64,000 bases of DNA from IMCC26256 sp037146835 (GTDB lineage: Bacteria; Actinomycetota; Acidimicrobiia; IMCC26256): assembly GCA_037146835.1 (NCBI GenBank), contig JBAWWI010000001.1, positions 1 through 64,000 of the forward strand, in the 5' to 3' direction. The notes beneath the pieces are model-generated. The model worked only from the letters and a program-made list of their open reading frames with translations, had not been told where the DNA came from and did no database searches. This document shows positions 25,887 through 34,257 of the stretch, in pieces; position 1 is the first letter of the stretch; each line of letters starts with the position of its first letter. Both the position numbers and the translations under genes were made by a program.

Positions 25887-26123
25887 CTACCGCCCGAGGC
25901 TTGGGGCGTTGATCCGTTGAGAGGATCTACCCTGCTCAAGGCGCCTAGCAGCCTCAAAGGAGTCTCTGCGTAGAGAAAGAACTGCAGGGTCTAGAGCCCC
26001 ACGAAACTCTGCAAACGCATCGATAGTCGGCCAGACCTCGGCACGTGCTCTTCGAAGAACTGATACGAGGGCAGATGTCCCAAGAGTGATCACGAGAAAA
26101 AGGAGTGCCATTAGTCCAAGCAT
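25887..26123 (-). CDS. small single-pass membrane protein, unknown
   Basis: 78 aa. A hydrophobic N-terminal helix (MLGLMALLFLVITLGTSALVSVL) is followed by an Arg-rich, helical cytoplasmic part. No known family was recognised. It lies 13 nt after the zinc-ribbon gene and 54 nt before tatA on the same strand, so it is probably in the Tat operon. Confidence 0.6.
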   Translation of the reverse strand: MLGLMALLFLVITLGTSALVSVLRRARAEVWPTIDAFAEFRGALDPAVLSLRRDSFEAARRLEQGRSSQRINAPSLGR

Positions 26124-26136
26124 GATCTAAGCGACC

Positions 26137-26481
26137 CTACTGCGATGGTGCGCTGCGCACCATCTCGATTAGGTCCCCGAACCAGTGGTTGGTCTCAAGG
26201 AGTTCATGGAAGGTAAGGAGGTCATCAGTAGAGAGCTGCGGTCCACGGAAATGTGGCTCGCTGAGCTCTGCTGGAAGGCTCCATACCTGCAGCTCAACCC
26301 CACTAGAGGTAAGCAGATCAATAATGCGGCGGCTCGCATCCTTTGTAACCACCACTGAACAACTCGGGCAGTCAAACATGTACGAGCCCTGGTCGTCATT
26401 GCTGCAGAGCCTCACTGTGAGGTCTGTCACCTTCAGTTGTACGTCCCCACACTCGGGGCAGTTAGCGCGGATTGTTGTCAT
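26137..26481 (-). CDS. small zinc-ribbon protein, unknown
   Basis: 114 aa from ATG 26481. This start has GGGAG 7 nt upstream, whereas the frame stays open further to 26574 with no good site. Four Cys in two CxxC pairs (C8/C11 and C38/C41) form a zinc ribbon that reads like a recoded nucleic-acid or protein-binding finger. The C-terminal half is helical (LSTDDLLTFHELLETNHWFGDLIEMV). Related small proteins are found in actinobacteria beside metabolic genes without known function. The divergent GDPD gene starts about 200 bp away. Confidence 0.7.
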   Translation of the reverse strand: MTTIRANCPECGDVQLKVTDLTVRLCSNDDQGSYMFDCPSCSVVVTKDASRRIIDLLTSSGVELQVWSLPAELSEPHFRGPQLSTDDLLTFHELLETNHWFGDLIEMVRSAPSQ

Positions 26482-26684
26482 TTCGGATCTCCCTCTATTA
26501 GGTACAAGGGGGTCATCGGCCCTACTCGCGAGAACCTTTAGGGGAAATATGTGCCCAAAGCGCCCTTTAAGCATGGGCCCTAATACCCGGGCAATTTCAA
26601 GCGGGTGCTCTACGTAGAGTGGTACCTACTTGGAGTCAGTGGGCAATCAGCGCTCTTGACCCCAAACGTGTAACGATTCACCGC

Positions 26685-27392
26685 GTGACCACCCGAGAGC
26701 CCCCGATCGCCTTTGCCCATCGTGGGGCTAGAACCCTTGAACCTGAGAACACAATTCCGGCGTTCCAAAAAGCTCTAGAACAAGGAGCTACCGGATTAGA
26801 GAGCGATGCATGGGTCTCCTCAGACGGTGAAGTCGTCCTTGTGCATGACGGTGTCCTGAGAGCTGGATTGCGGAGAATCAAAGTGGGCGATACCACCGCA
26901 GCGGAACTAGGAAAATATGGGGTGCCGACGCTCCGGGGGCTCTACGAAGAATGCGGCTCAAGTTTTGAATTGTCGATCGATATCAAGGACCGGGCCGCAG
27001 CCTCGATGATGATCGGGATTGCCTCCAACTTTGGGGTGGAGTCACGACTCTGGCTCTGCTCTTCTAACCGTGATTTTCTTGCAACTTTGCGGGAGCAATC
27101 AACGAACGTTCGCTTGGTCCACTCCCCCGGTCGCGGCAACATCGTGCCCGCCACACTTGAGCGCCTAGCGGCTGATTTATCCGAGAGAAGTCTCGACGCT
27201 TTGAACCTGCACCACTCTGACTGGAGTAAAGGCGTGGTCTCTCTAGTGCATCGATTCGAACTCTCGGCATTTGCATGGGACACCCAAGAGATTCGCCACC
27301 TCAACGCTGCATTCAACATGGGAGTCGATGGCGTCTACTGCGACCGCACTGATCGAATGATGAGAACTCTTAACGAGTGGCAGAGCCGCTAA
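26685..27392 (+). CDS. glycerophosphodiester phosphodiesterase
   Basis: 235 aa from GTG 26685. The GDPD core begins right after the start: FAHRGARTLEPENTIPAF (catalytic His and Arg, metal Glu), then GLESDAWVSSDGEVVLVHDGVLRAG with the second catalytic His. The barrel ends with GVDGVYCDRTDRM. It hydrolyses glycerophosphodiesters to glycerol 3-phosphate and an alcohol. An upstream GTG at 26619 would add 22 residues that are not family-like. TAACGA lies 8 nt before GTG 26685. No signal peptide, so it is cytoplasmic. Confidence 0.88.
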   Translation: MTTREPPIAFAHRGARTLEPENTIPAFQKALEQGATGLESDAWVSSDGEVVLVHDGVLRAGLRRIKVGDTTAAELGKYGVPTLRGLYEECGSSFELSIDIKDRAAASMMIGIASNFGVESRLWLCSSNRDFLATLREQSTNVRLVHSPGRGNIVPATLERLAADLSERSLDALNLHHSDWSKGVVSLVHRFELSAFAWDTQEIRHLNAAFNMGVDGVYCDRTDRMMRTLNEWQSR

Positions 27393-27406
27393 ATATTGCA
27401 GTGCTA

Positions 27407-27423
27407 AATCTCTAGAGGAGATT
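27407..27423. terminator. short hairpin between convergent genes
   Basis: AATCTC and GAGATT pair around a 5-nt loop, overlapping the lepB stop codon and lying just after the GDPD gene. It is short and has no U-tract. Confidence 0.3.
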
Positions 27424-28074
27424 CAAGCGATTAAGCGGCCAAATGCGCACGAATACTCGCCCTACGAATGTCTTTCCTTCGATTGGGCCAAAGTATGTCG
27501 AGTCTTTGGAGAACGGGCGATTATCTCCAAGCATGAAGTAAGACTTGGGGGGTACCTTCACTGGCCCGAACGTTCGCGATTGAAGACCAGCGGGCAGGAA
27601 GGGCTCCTCAATTACGGTGCCGTTGATGAGAATGTGGCCGTCTCTTCCTTCGATGGTCTCGCCTGGGAGTCCAACGACGCGCTTAACAAGATCCTTAATG
27701 AGATCGGTCTCGGTGCCTTTAGGCGCAAGGAATACGACGATGTCGAATCTGTTGGGCTCGTGCGCCTTATAACTCAACTTGTTGACTAGTACGCGATCCC
27801 CACGTATGAGAGTTGGAACCATTGAGTCGGATGGAATATAGAAAGCTTGGAAGAGAAACGTCTTGACTATGAAAGCAACAAGTAAGGCGGCCCCGACTAA
27901 GACAATCCACTCGAGCACTGTACGGAGCGGGCTACTTCCTTGCTCTGTCTGGGCATCCGTTGCTGTGGCTACTCCAGCGCTTTTTGATGTGACCGGGTTA
28001 CCGCTCGAGACTGAATCTGAGATTGATCCGGGGTCTTCATTGCTAGCGCTCGGCTTATTCATCCGTGGCAGCAT
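27412..28074 (-). CDS. lepB: signal peptidase I
   Basis: 220 aa. The N-terminal 50 residues are low complexity and cytoplasmic. One transmembrane segment follows (LEWIVLVGAALLVAFIV, 54-70). The catalytic Ser is S84 in PSDSMVPTL and the Lys is K131 in KRVVGLPGE. The box E motif is GDNRPFSKDS. It cleaves Sec and Tat signal peptides on the outside of the membrane. It lies 51 nt after pafC on the same strand, inside the proteasome/Tat neighbourhood. ATG 28062 is an alternative start with no better ribosome binding site. Confidence 0.93.
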   Translation of the reverse strand: MLPRMNKPSASNEDPGSISDSVSSGNPVTSKSAGVATATDAQTEQGSSPLRTVLEWIVLVGAALLVAFIVKTFLFQAFYIPSDSMVPTLIRGDRVLVNKLSYKAHEPNRFDIVVFLAPKGTETDLIKDLVKRVVGLPGETIEGRDGHILINGTVIEEPFLPAGLQSRTFGPVKVPPKSYFMLGDNRPFSKDSTYFGPIEGKTFVGRVFVRIWPLNRLNLL

Positions 28075-28125
28075 CGCACATCTTTGGCCCCAATGAGAAT
28101 CACGGGGATTGATTCATAACAAATA

Positions 28126-29052
28126 TTAGGAATATCCCGCAAGGACGCGTCTAGCGACGAGAGCACCCGCATTGATCCACTCAGGAGGACTAATGATCTC
28201 CGTGCCTGGGCCTAGAAGCAGGACGAGTCTCTCAATCCAAGACCGCTCTGATACGTGCAATGTGGCGGTAACCCAATCGCCTTGCAGCGTGACCTCTGAG
28301 AATGGAAGGTCATATAGAACGCCTGCAGTCGAGGCAGGGGCCTTGAGAGTGACAACCGTTGCGGCCTCGTCTGGGCTGTATAGCTGATCCGGGACTTGAA
28401 TTCCACTAGGTGCGAACTTGCCGCCGGACTCCTGCAATTTGCGAATTCGGTCAACGCGGAAAAGGCGTCGATCTTTGCGAAGATGGCAGTAAGCATCGGT
28501 GTACCAGTTTCCGAGCGCAAAGAATGGAGGGGAAGGATCGATCTCTCTCTCGGTGCGCTCTGCGCGTCCCGAACTCCAGTACTCAATATCTACCGATCGA
28601 CCAGCGCTTGCCGCGTCTCGAACTCCATCCAAGGCGTATGGCTCGGAGAGTTCGACTGCAACCTCTACGCCGACAGCGTCGAGAGCTCTGCGCAGTTTGG
28701 TGGCAGCGCTGGCAAGTGGCCCATCAGATTCAACCCCCTTCACTGCGAGTATCGCCGTTGCAGCGGCAAGGATCGCAACCCCTTCACCTTGAGAGAGCTT
28801 GAACTGCCGGTCGAATACAGGAGCTAGAAAAAGATCAACCGTATCTCCGTCGTAGATCACGTTGACATAATTTCCAGGGGTGTACGGAGGGGTTCCGACC
28901 ATAAGAATTAGATCAAGGTCACGTTCTAGTTGAGCCGGTGCTACTCCGAAACGCTCACAGACCTCAACTTTCGAGATGCCTGAATGACCCGCAAGCCAAG
29001 GAATCATTGCGAGGATGCGAAGCATTTGAATCTCAGCAACGCTCATGCTCAT
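28126..29052 (-). CDS. pafC: WYL-domain regulator PafC
   Basis: 308 aa from ATG 29052, which overlaps the pafB stop by 4 nt. The open frame extends 43 codons upstream but only within pafB. The N-terminal helix-turn-helix (MLRILAMIPWLAGHSGISKVEVCERFGV) leads to a WYL domain around 170-240 (DIEYWSSGRAERTEREIDPSPPFFALGNWYTDAYC, split here for reading). PafB and PafC form a heterodimeric activator of DNA-damage genes in mycobacteria. It follows pafB in the same order as in Mycobacterium. Confidence 0.92.
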   Translation of the reverse strand: MSMSVAEIQMLRILAMIPWLAGHSGISKVEVCERFGVAPAQLERDLDLILMVGTPPYTPGNYVNVIYDGDTVDLFLAPVFDRQFKLSQGEGVAILAAATAILAVKGVESDGPLASAATKLRRALDAVGVEVAVELSEPYALDGVRDAASAGRSVDIEYWSSGRAERTEREIDPSPPFFALGNWYTDAYCHLRKDRRLFRVDRIRKLQESGGKFAPSGIQVPDQLYSPDEAATVVTLKAPASTAGVLYDLPFSEVTLQGDWVTATLHVSERSWIERLVLLLGPGTEIISPPEWINAGALVARRVLAGYS

Positions 29053-30005
29053 TGAGATACCTCGGCTATCGAGGTAAGCCACGAGATCATGGAGTCTCGA
29101 ACCTCTTGAGGAGAGATGATCACCGCGTGCTCGAGCATCCCTAGAACCACACTCTGAATCCCGGCAATATTTGTTGCCCAAACCTCAAGATCAACATGCC
29201 CATCTGGCCCTGGAGTGGAGCTGATGTCACTCCCAAGGCGCTGAATCAGAGCATCGGCGTGATCCGATGCGACTCGTACGGTAACCAATACCGGTTTGTC
29301 GCGACCGAACTGCCAAGGCTGATTCGCTATATGTTCCTCCGCCTTGAAGCCGTCTGGCGGATTCGTCAATGCCCGTTCGGACGTGGAGGATAAATCCTGT
29401 ATGCGATCTGAGCGGAAGGTTCTTATCCCCTCTTCAGGAGAGGAAGATGGTTCTTGCTCCCGATCTTCTTCTTTGCCAACTACATACCAGTGACCAAACT
29501 TGGAGGAGATTCCCCATGGAGAGACGCGACGCTCTCTACCAAGGTATAAAAACTCAATAGCCTCTCTGCGACGTAGCGCCGAGAAGATCGTACCCATGTT
29601 TTGATCGAGCGGAATTTGGAGTAGCGGACTCACCCCATCGATGGCGTGCTCCCCAATCTTCTGTAATCCAGCAAGCGCTGCAGCATCTCCAAGTCCGACA
29701 GCCGAGACGGCTATTCGCAGCGCCGCTCGCTCGTCCTCATCGAGCCCAAGGTCGCGCAAATAAAAATCCTCAGGGGCTACGCGGTATCGAGCTTTATCAC
29801 CATCGAGACTCTGAATAATCTCGATACCGATAGAGCGCAGAGCCGCTTTATCACGTTCGAATGCTCGACGCAGAGACTCCCCAGTAGCTGTGTATCCAAG
29901 CGAGGACTCCGCTCCAATCTCCTCGAGAGTGGCTCCCCCACGGGATTCAACTAAGAGGGCCAAGAGATTCAAGAGGCGTTCAGCGCGCTGTGGGGTTGCA
30001 GTCAT
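29049..30005 (-). CDS. pafB: WYL-domain regulator PafB
   Basis: 318 aa from ATG 30005, chosen because it lies 10 nt after the stop of the DUF3866 gene and begins right at the HTH (TPQRAERLLNLLALLVES). Codons upstream to 30116 would overlap that gene. The WYL part has IEFLYLGRERRVSPWGISSKFGHWYVVGK near 180-210. With PafC it forms the proteasome-linked DNA damage response regulator. The stop overlaps pafC. Confidence 0.92.
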   Translation of the reverse strand: MTATPQRAERLLNLLALLVESRGGATLEEIGAESSLGYTATGESLRRAFERDKAALRSIGIEIIQSLDGDKARYRVAPEDFYLRDLGLDEDERAALRIAVSAVGLGDAAALAGLQKIGEHAIDGVSPLLQIPLDQNMGTIFSALRRREAIEFLYLGRERRVSPWGISSKFGHWYVVGKEEDREQEPSSSPEEGIRTFRSDRIQDLSSTSERALTNPPDGFKAEEHIANQPWQFGRDKPVLVTVRVASDHADALIQRLGSDISSTPGPDGHVDLEVWATNIAGIQSVVLGMLEHAVIISPQEVRDSMISWLTSIAEVSQ

Positions 30006-30015
30006 TCTACGAATT

Positions 30016-31086
30016 CTAGGACTCTGTGCGAAACATTGTTGCTGCGTAAGCACCTGCGGATGCTGCGGCTTGAAACAGAATCGGGTCCGCACTTGCGGGC
30101 CTCCCCATGGACCCAACGATTAGGTCGTTTGCTTCGAAGGCCGCCAAAATGTCGGGCGCAGAGGCGCTGACAATATTGTGTCGCTGATCGATCCCTGAAG
30201 CATGCAGGTCAGCTCGGATCTTGGACTCTTCCTCGCCACCGACTGTCGGAACAACTACATGGACCCCATCTCCCCCGAGGGTGCTGAGGGAGTTAAGGGT
30301 GTGGTGGGAGACACCTTGGTGGCGAACGCGCTCATCTGCAAACGAGACGCGTAACGCAGCGACAGGCACTCCACCTAGAGAGCGAGTGGTATCTAGCCAA
30401 GTAACTCCCTCGACGCCGGTGTGTCCGAATTTGCTACCAGTACCGACAATGCCTGGGCCCATCGCAACAACAGCAACATCGCACTCTCCGGCAATCTTCG
30501 CAGCAAGGAGGGCCGCGGGAGGCGAGACAGCCTCCAAGTCGCCGCCAAATGCGTGGCCAGATGTGACCGTCACATCAATCAAATTCTTATCCCTCAGAGA
30601 CGCGACCAAATCGGAGAATGCAATCGGTAGCGCTGCGCCATCAGTCATAACGTAAGCGATTCGCGCATCTGGACTCACGCTCTTGATTCCTAGAATGGCG
30701 GCTGGAAGTTGGCTGTGTAGGGGAACGTAGACGACAGGCATACCATCGATCTCGCTGGCACTGATCAACTCGGGATGGCGCTCCTCTGCGCTACCTGCAT
30801 CGACCTGAAGGCTTGTATATCTAAGCTTCATGATGTGCCCGGGCCCAAGGTTGCTCCACTCTTCTCGATCGAGATTCCAGTGGACGACATGCCAGCCGCC
30901 TGTACCCAGGCCAAGATCGACAGCGGTTGTGTTGACTACGACATTGGAACCTACGGAGACCTCACCGGTAAGTTGAGTCAACACGAATGCATTCTCAATT
31001 TCCGTGCCTAGATGCACCGAGACGCGCTGAAGCCCCTCTCTCTCCTCGAGTATCGAGGCGACTCGCCCCGTTTTGAAGGTAGGCAT
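30016..31086 (-). CDS. DUF3866 family protein
   Basis: 356 aa. The N-terminus (GRVASILEEREGLQRVSVHL, then VVVNTTAVDLGLGTGGWHVVHWNL) matches the actinobacterial DUF3866 family. A Rossmann-like half follows with AYVMTDGAALPIAFSDLV and CDVAVVAMGPGIVGTGSKFGHTGVEG, which could bind a nucleotide or metal. The family is often found with pafA, but its role in pupylation is unproven. It shares one nucleotide with pafA upstream (TGATG) and is followed by pafB after 10 nt, so the three are likely cotranslated. Confidence 0.8.
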   Translation of the reverse strand: MPTFKTGRVASILEEREGLQRVSVHLGTEIENAFVLTQLTGEVSVGSNVVVNTTAVDLGLGTGGWHVVHWNLDREEWSNLGPGHIMKLRYTSLQVDAGSAEERHPELISASEIDGMPVVYVPLHSQLPAAILGIKSVSPDARIAYVMTDGAALPIAFSDLVASLRDKNLIDVTVTSGHAFGGDLEAVSPPAALLAAKIAGECDVAVVAMGPGIVGTGSKFGHTGVEGVTWLDTTRSLGGVPVAALRVSFADERVRHQGVSHHTLNSLSTLGGDGVHVVVPTVGGEEESKIRADLHASGIDQRHNIVSASAPDILAAFEANDLIVGSMGRPASADPILFQAAASAGAYAATMFRTES

Positions 31087-32444
31087 CAGAGTGACGCGAT
31101 CAGTTTCTCAACGCGTTCATCATGCGCTTTGAACGGATCCTTGCAGAGCACTGTTCTCTGCGCCTGGTCATTCAACTTTAAATGTACCCAATCGACTGTG
31201 TAGTCGCGATTCTTCTCTTTGGCACGTTTGATGAATGCTCCTCGAAGATTCGCTCGTGTTGTAGCGGGTGGTGTTGTCATCGCCTTATTGATTTCTTCGT
31301 CCGAGGTAATGCGATCAACTTGATCGCGATTCTGCATCAAATAGAAAGGCGATCTAGCGCGCGTCACGTCGTGATATGCAAGGTCTAAGAAGGAGACGCG
31401 TGGATTAGTGAGTTCAATGTCATGACGTTTTCTGTAGGCCTCAACAAGGTGATACTTAATCACCCAGTCAATCTCGCGCGACAACTTAAGTGGGTCAGCG
31501 GCTAGATGAGTCATGCAGTGCTGCCACATCTCTAAGGCTTGAGCCTCTAATGGATTCAATTCGTGGCGCGCTGCGAACTTAAGTGCCCGTTCTAAGTACT
31601 CGCTTTGGATCTCCACAGCTGAGAGTTCGCGCCCATTGGCTAGGCGTACCTTGCGAGTACACGTAATGTCATGACTAATCTCGCGTATCGCTCGTATGGG
31701 GTTCTCTAGAGTCATATCTCGCCAAGGCGAGGGATCTTCCTCAAGCATTCGTAGGACGATTGAGCAGGTTCCAAGCTTTAGGAAGCTCGTATATTCGCTC
31801 ATGTTGGAGTCTCCAACAATTACATGTAAGCGACGGTATTTCTCGGCATCGGCGTGGGGTTCGTCACGCGTATTAATTATTGGCCTAGACCGTGTCGTGG
31901 CGCTAGATACCCCTTCCCATACATGCTCAGATCGTTGACTGATGCAGAACATGGCACCACGCGGACTCTGCAGAACTTTGCCTGCGCCGGCATAAATCTG
32001 ACGGGAGACTAGAAACGGAATTAGCACGTCGGTAAAACGCGAGAGTTCACCTTCTCGAGGTATCAGATAATTTTCGTGGCATCCATAGGAATTGCCAGCA
32101 GAGTCTGTGTTGTTTTTGAAGAGGAACACATCTCCTCGTATTCCTTCTTCGTTCAACCTAGCTTCGGCGCTCTCAACAAGGCTCTCGAGGATTCTCTCCC
32201 CTGCCTTGTCGTGAGCAATGACATCAAGCAACGAATCGCACTCCGGAGTTGCATACTCGGGGTGGCTACCAACATCTAAGTAAAGACGAGCACCATTCTC
32301 TAGGAAGACATTGCTCGATCGCCCCCAAGAAACAACTTTTCGAAATAGGTAGCGAGCAACTTCGTCTGGACTTAGGCGGCGCTGTCCTCTAAGGGTGCAG
32401 GTAACTCCGTATTCATTCTCAATGCCGAAGATTCGTTTATCCAT
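31086..32444 (-). CDS. pafA: Pup-protein ligase
   Basis: 452 aa. It joins the C-terminal Glu of Pup to substrate lysines using ATP. Conserved blocks are RIFGIENEYGVTCTLRGQRR at the start, WGRSSNVFLENGARLYLDVGSHPEYATPECD with the catalytic Asp in LYLDVGSH, and the KNNTDSAGNSYGCHENY nucleotide-binding block. The enzyme is a carboxylate-amine ligase relative of glutamine synthetase and lacks the long loop seen in Dop. It lies after prcA in the locus, with 55 nt between. Confidence 0.96.
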   Translation of the reverse strand: MDKRIFGIENEYGVTCTLRGQRRLSPDEVARYLFRKVVSWGRSSNVFLENGARLYLDVGSHPEYATPECDSLLDVIAHDKAGERILESLVESAEARLNEEGIRGDVFLFKNNTDSAGNSYGCHENYLIPREGELSRFTDVLIPFLVSRQIYAGAGKVLQSPRGAMFCISQRSEHVWEGVSSATTRSRPIINTRDEPHADAEKYRRLHVIVGDSNMSEYTSFLKLGTCSIVLRMLEEDPSPWRDMTLENPIRAIREISHDITCTRKVRLANGRELSAVEIQSEYLERALKFAARHELNPLEAQALEMWQHCMTHLAADPLKLSREIDWVIKYHLVEAYRKRHDIELTNPRVSFLDLAYHDVTRARSPFYLMQNRDQVDRITSDEEINKAMTTPPATTRANLRGAFIKRAKEKNRDYTVDWVHLKLNDQAQRTVLCKDPFKAHDERVEKLIASL

Positions 32445-32499
32445 TAATCAGCTGACCTCTTAATGATGATTCTCGTTGGCTTAAGTTGTGGAATGAAGA

Positions 32500-33180
32500 T
32501 CAAGAAAGTAAGCCGAGGAGTTCGTCTCCGGTAATTCTTCTGAATGCTCTACGAGCACGGCCTCGCTCTAAGGCAGCTACTTCAAGCTGGTCTGCCCCGA
32601 GAGTGACGCCCTCTTCAGCAAGAGACCTAGCGCCGATTTGAATCGCCTCAGCTAGTGAGAGGCCAGGCTTAAAGGCGTTCTCGAGGAAGTCGCTAATTCT
32701 CTCGGCGTCACCACCCAATACTGTGTAATCAGATTCGTCCATCAAGGTTCCGTCGTAGAGGACGTGGAATAGCTCGTTTGGCTCCTCTGGGGTCGAGCCA
32801 ACCTGCGCGACGAGTATCTCAACCTCGTAAGGCTTCATCTCGTTTGTAAATACCTGGCCAAGGGTCTGCGCATACGCATTGGCCAAGGAGTTGGCGTTTA
32901 CATCTTCGCGAGAATATTGAAATCCCTTCATATCGGCGAGCCTGACTCCACCGATCTTGAGCATCTGGAATTCGTTATATTTTCCGACCCCGGCGAACGC
33001 AATTCGGTCGTATACCTCTGAGATTTTGTAGAGAGTCCGGCTCGGGTTATGGGCAACCATTACGACGCCCTCGTTGCATTCGAGCGCTACGAGACTGCGA
33101 CCACGGGCGATTCCTTTTCGCGCATAATCTGCACGGTCCTTCATTACCTGCTCAGGCGAGACATAGAAGGGCATGCTCAT
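32500..33180 (-). CDS. prcA: 20S proteasome alpha subunit
   Basis: 226 aa. The alpha signature is present (PFYVSPEQVMKDRADYARKGI and SLVALECNEGVVMVAHN), with no N-terminal catalytic Thr. The N-terminal segment would form the gate and HxYAREK-like entry helix. It stacks with PrcB as alpha7-beta7-beta7-alpha7. It overlaps prcB by 4 nt (ATGA), so synthesis of the two is coupled. Confidence 0.96.
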   Translation of the reverse strand: MSMPFYVSPEQVMKDRADYARKGIARGRSLVALECNEGVVMVAHNPSRTLYKISEVYDRIAFAGVGKYNEFQMLKIGGVRLADMKGFQYSREDVNANSLANAYAQTLGQVFTNEMKPYEVEILVAQVGSTPEEPNELFHVLYDGTLMDESDYTVLGGDAERISDFLENAFKPGLSLAEAIQIGARSLAEEGVTLGADQLEVAALERGRARRAFRRITGDELLGLLS

Positions 33181-34001
33181 GCTGCGCCTCCACGCTCGGG
33201 GCCGTCTAATAGAAGCTGCGATCTCGCCGCTACGTCGGCCTCGTCGAGAAACTTAAAACCATCCTGGTTAATGACTGCTACCAAAGGATAAATTCCGCGA
33301 ACGAGATCTGGGCCACCTGTTGCCGTATCTTCGTCGGCAGCTGCAAACAGGGAGCGAATCGAGATCGATATTGCATCGTCTGCGCTCATCCCCTCTCTCC
33401 AAGCGGATTTGATCCAGTTTCGAGCATGTACGGCACCAGATCCATTTGCCGAGAAATCAGCCTCTTCGTACTTGCCACCAACTGCATCGTAAGAAAAAAC
33501 TCGTCCGCGGTCTCGACGATGGTCGAAGCCGGCGAATAGCGGAACTACGACCAGCCCTTGCATTGCTGCCGGCAGGTTTGCTCGAACCATCTGCGATAGT
33601 TGGTTGGCTTTACCCTCAAGCGAGAGGGAGGCTCCCTCGATCTTCTCGTAGTGCTCAAGTTGCACCTGGAACAGGCGGACCATTTCAATCGCAAGGCCTG
33701 CGGTTCCGGCTATCGCAACACCTGAGTATTCGTCGGCTGCAAATAGCTTCTCGATTCGGCGATTAGCGATCGAGTTACCTGATGTGGCCCTTCTGTCACC
33801 TGCCATGACAACTCCGCCTTCGCATCGAATCGCTAAAACGGTAGTTCCATGCGCTAGCTCGAACGGCAGGGAATGCCCAGCAATTGCTGGCGGCATCTGT
33901 AGCGAGTCGGGTGAGACCCGCCGGAGCAGATTCAGGAATGATGGGCCTGGATCAGCCCCATCGGAGAAAATAGGGAGCAGCGGAGTTTCGTTCATTTCCA
34001 C
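33177..34001 (-). CDS. prcB: 20S proteasome beta subunit with propeptide
   Basis: 274 aa. A 52-residue propeptide ends in LPFELAHG52, and cleavage would free T53 as the catalytic Thr1 (TTVLAIRCEGGVVMAGDRR). Asp17 and Lys33 of the mature chain correspond to D69 and K85, both present. It is the proteolytic subunit of the Pup-proteasome. Start is GTG 34001 or ATG 33995, differing by two residues. Located 32 nt after pup. Confidence 0.96.
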   Translation of the reverse strand: MEMNETPLLPIFSDGADPGPSFLNLLRRVSPDSLQMPPAIAGHSLPFELAHGTTVLAIRCEGGVVMAGDRRATSGNSIANRRIEKLFAADEYSGVAIAGTAGLAIEMVRLFQVQLEHYEKIEGASLSLEGKANQLSQMVRANLPAAMQGLVVVPLFAGFDHRRDRGRVFSYDAVGGKYEEADFSANGSGAVHARNWIKSAWREGMSADDAISISIRSLFAAADEDTATGGPDLVRGIYPLVAVINQDGFKFLDEADVAARSQLLLDGPERGGAA

Positions 34002-34033
34002 AGCCTACGCGCCGTCAGGCAGTGAAGCTTGCG

Positions 34034-34228
34034 CTACTCCCCACCCTTTTGGATATAAGACTTAACAAATTCCTCTGCATTTGTCTCCAGCACAGAGTCA
34101 ATCTCATCTAGGAGTTCGTCTAACTCCCCTTTGATCTTCTCCCCCTGAGCCGTCGGGACGCTTCTCTCCGTCGACTCCTGCTCCTGTCGCTTCTGAGGAG
34201 TCTTGTGAATCTGTTCACGCTCTGGCAT
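34034..34228 (-). CDS. pup: prokaryotic ubiquitin-like protein Pup
   Basis: 64 aa, Glu/Lys-rich and disordered. The C-terminal half (GELDELLDEIDSVLETNAEE) is the helix that binds the Arc coiled coil, and the protein ends FVKSYIQKGGE. The last residue is Glu, not Gln, so it needs no deamidation before ligation. AAAGGAG lies 6 nt before the ATG, a strong ribosome binding site that fits high expression. It sits between dop and prcB as in other actinobacteria. Confidence 0.97.
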   Translation of the reverse strand: MPEREQIHKTPQKRQEQESTERSVPTAQGEKIKGELDELLDEIDSVLETNAEEFVKSYIQKGGE

Positions 34229-34257
34229 TAGTTACTCCTTTCGGTCTTAGGTAATGA

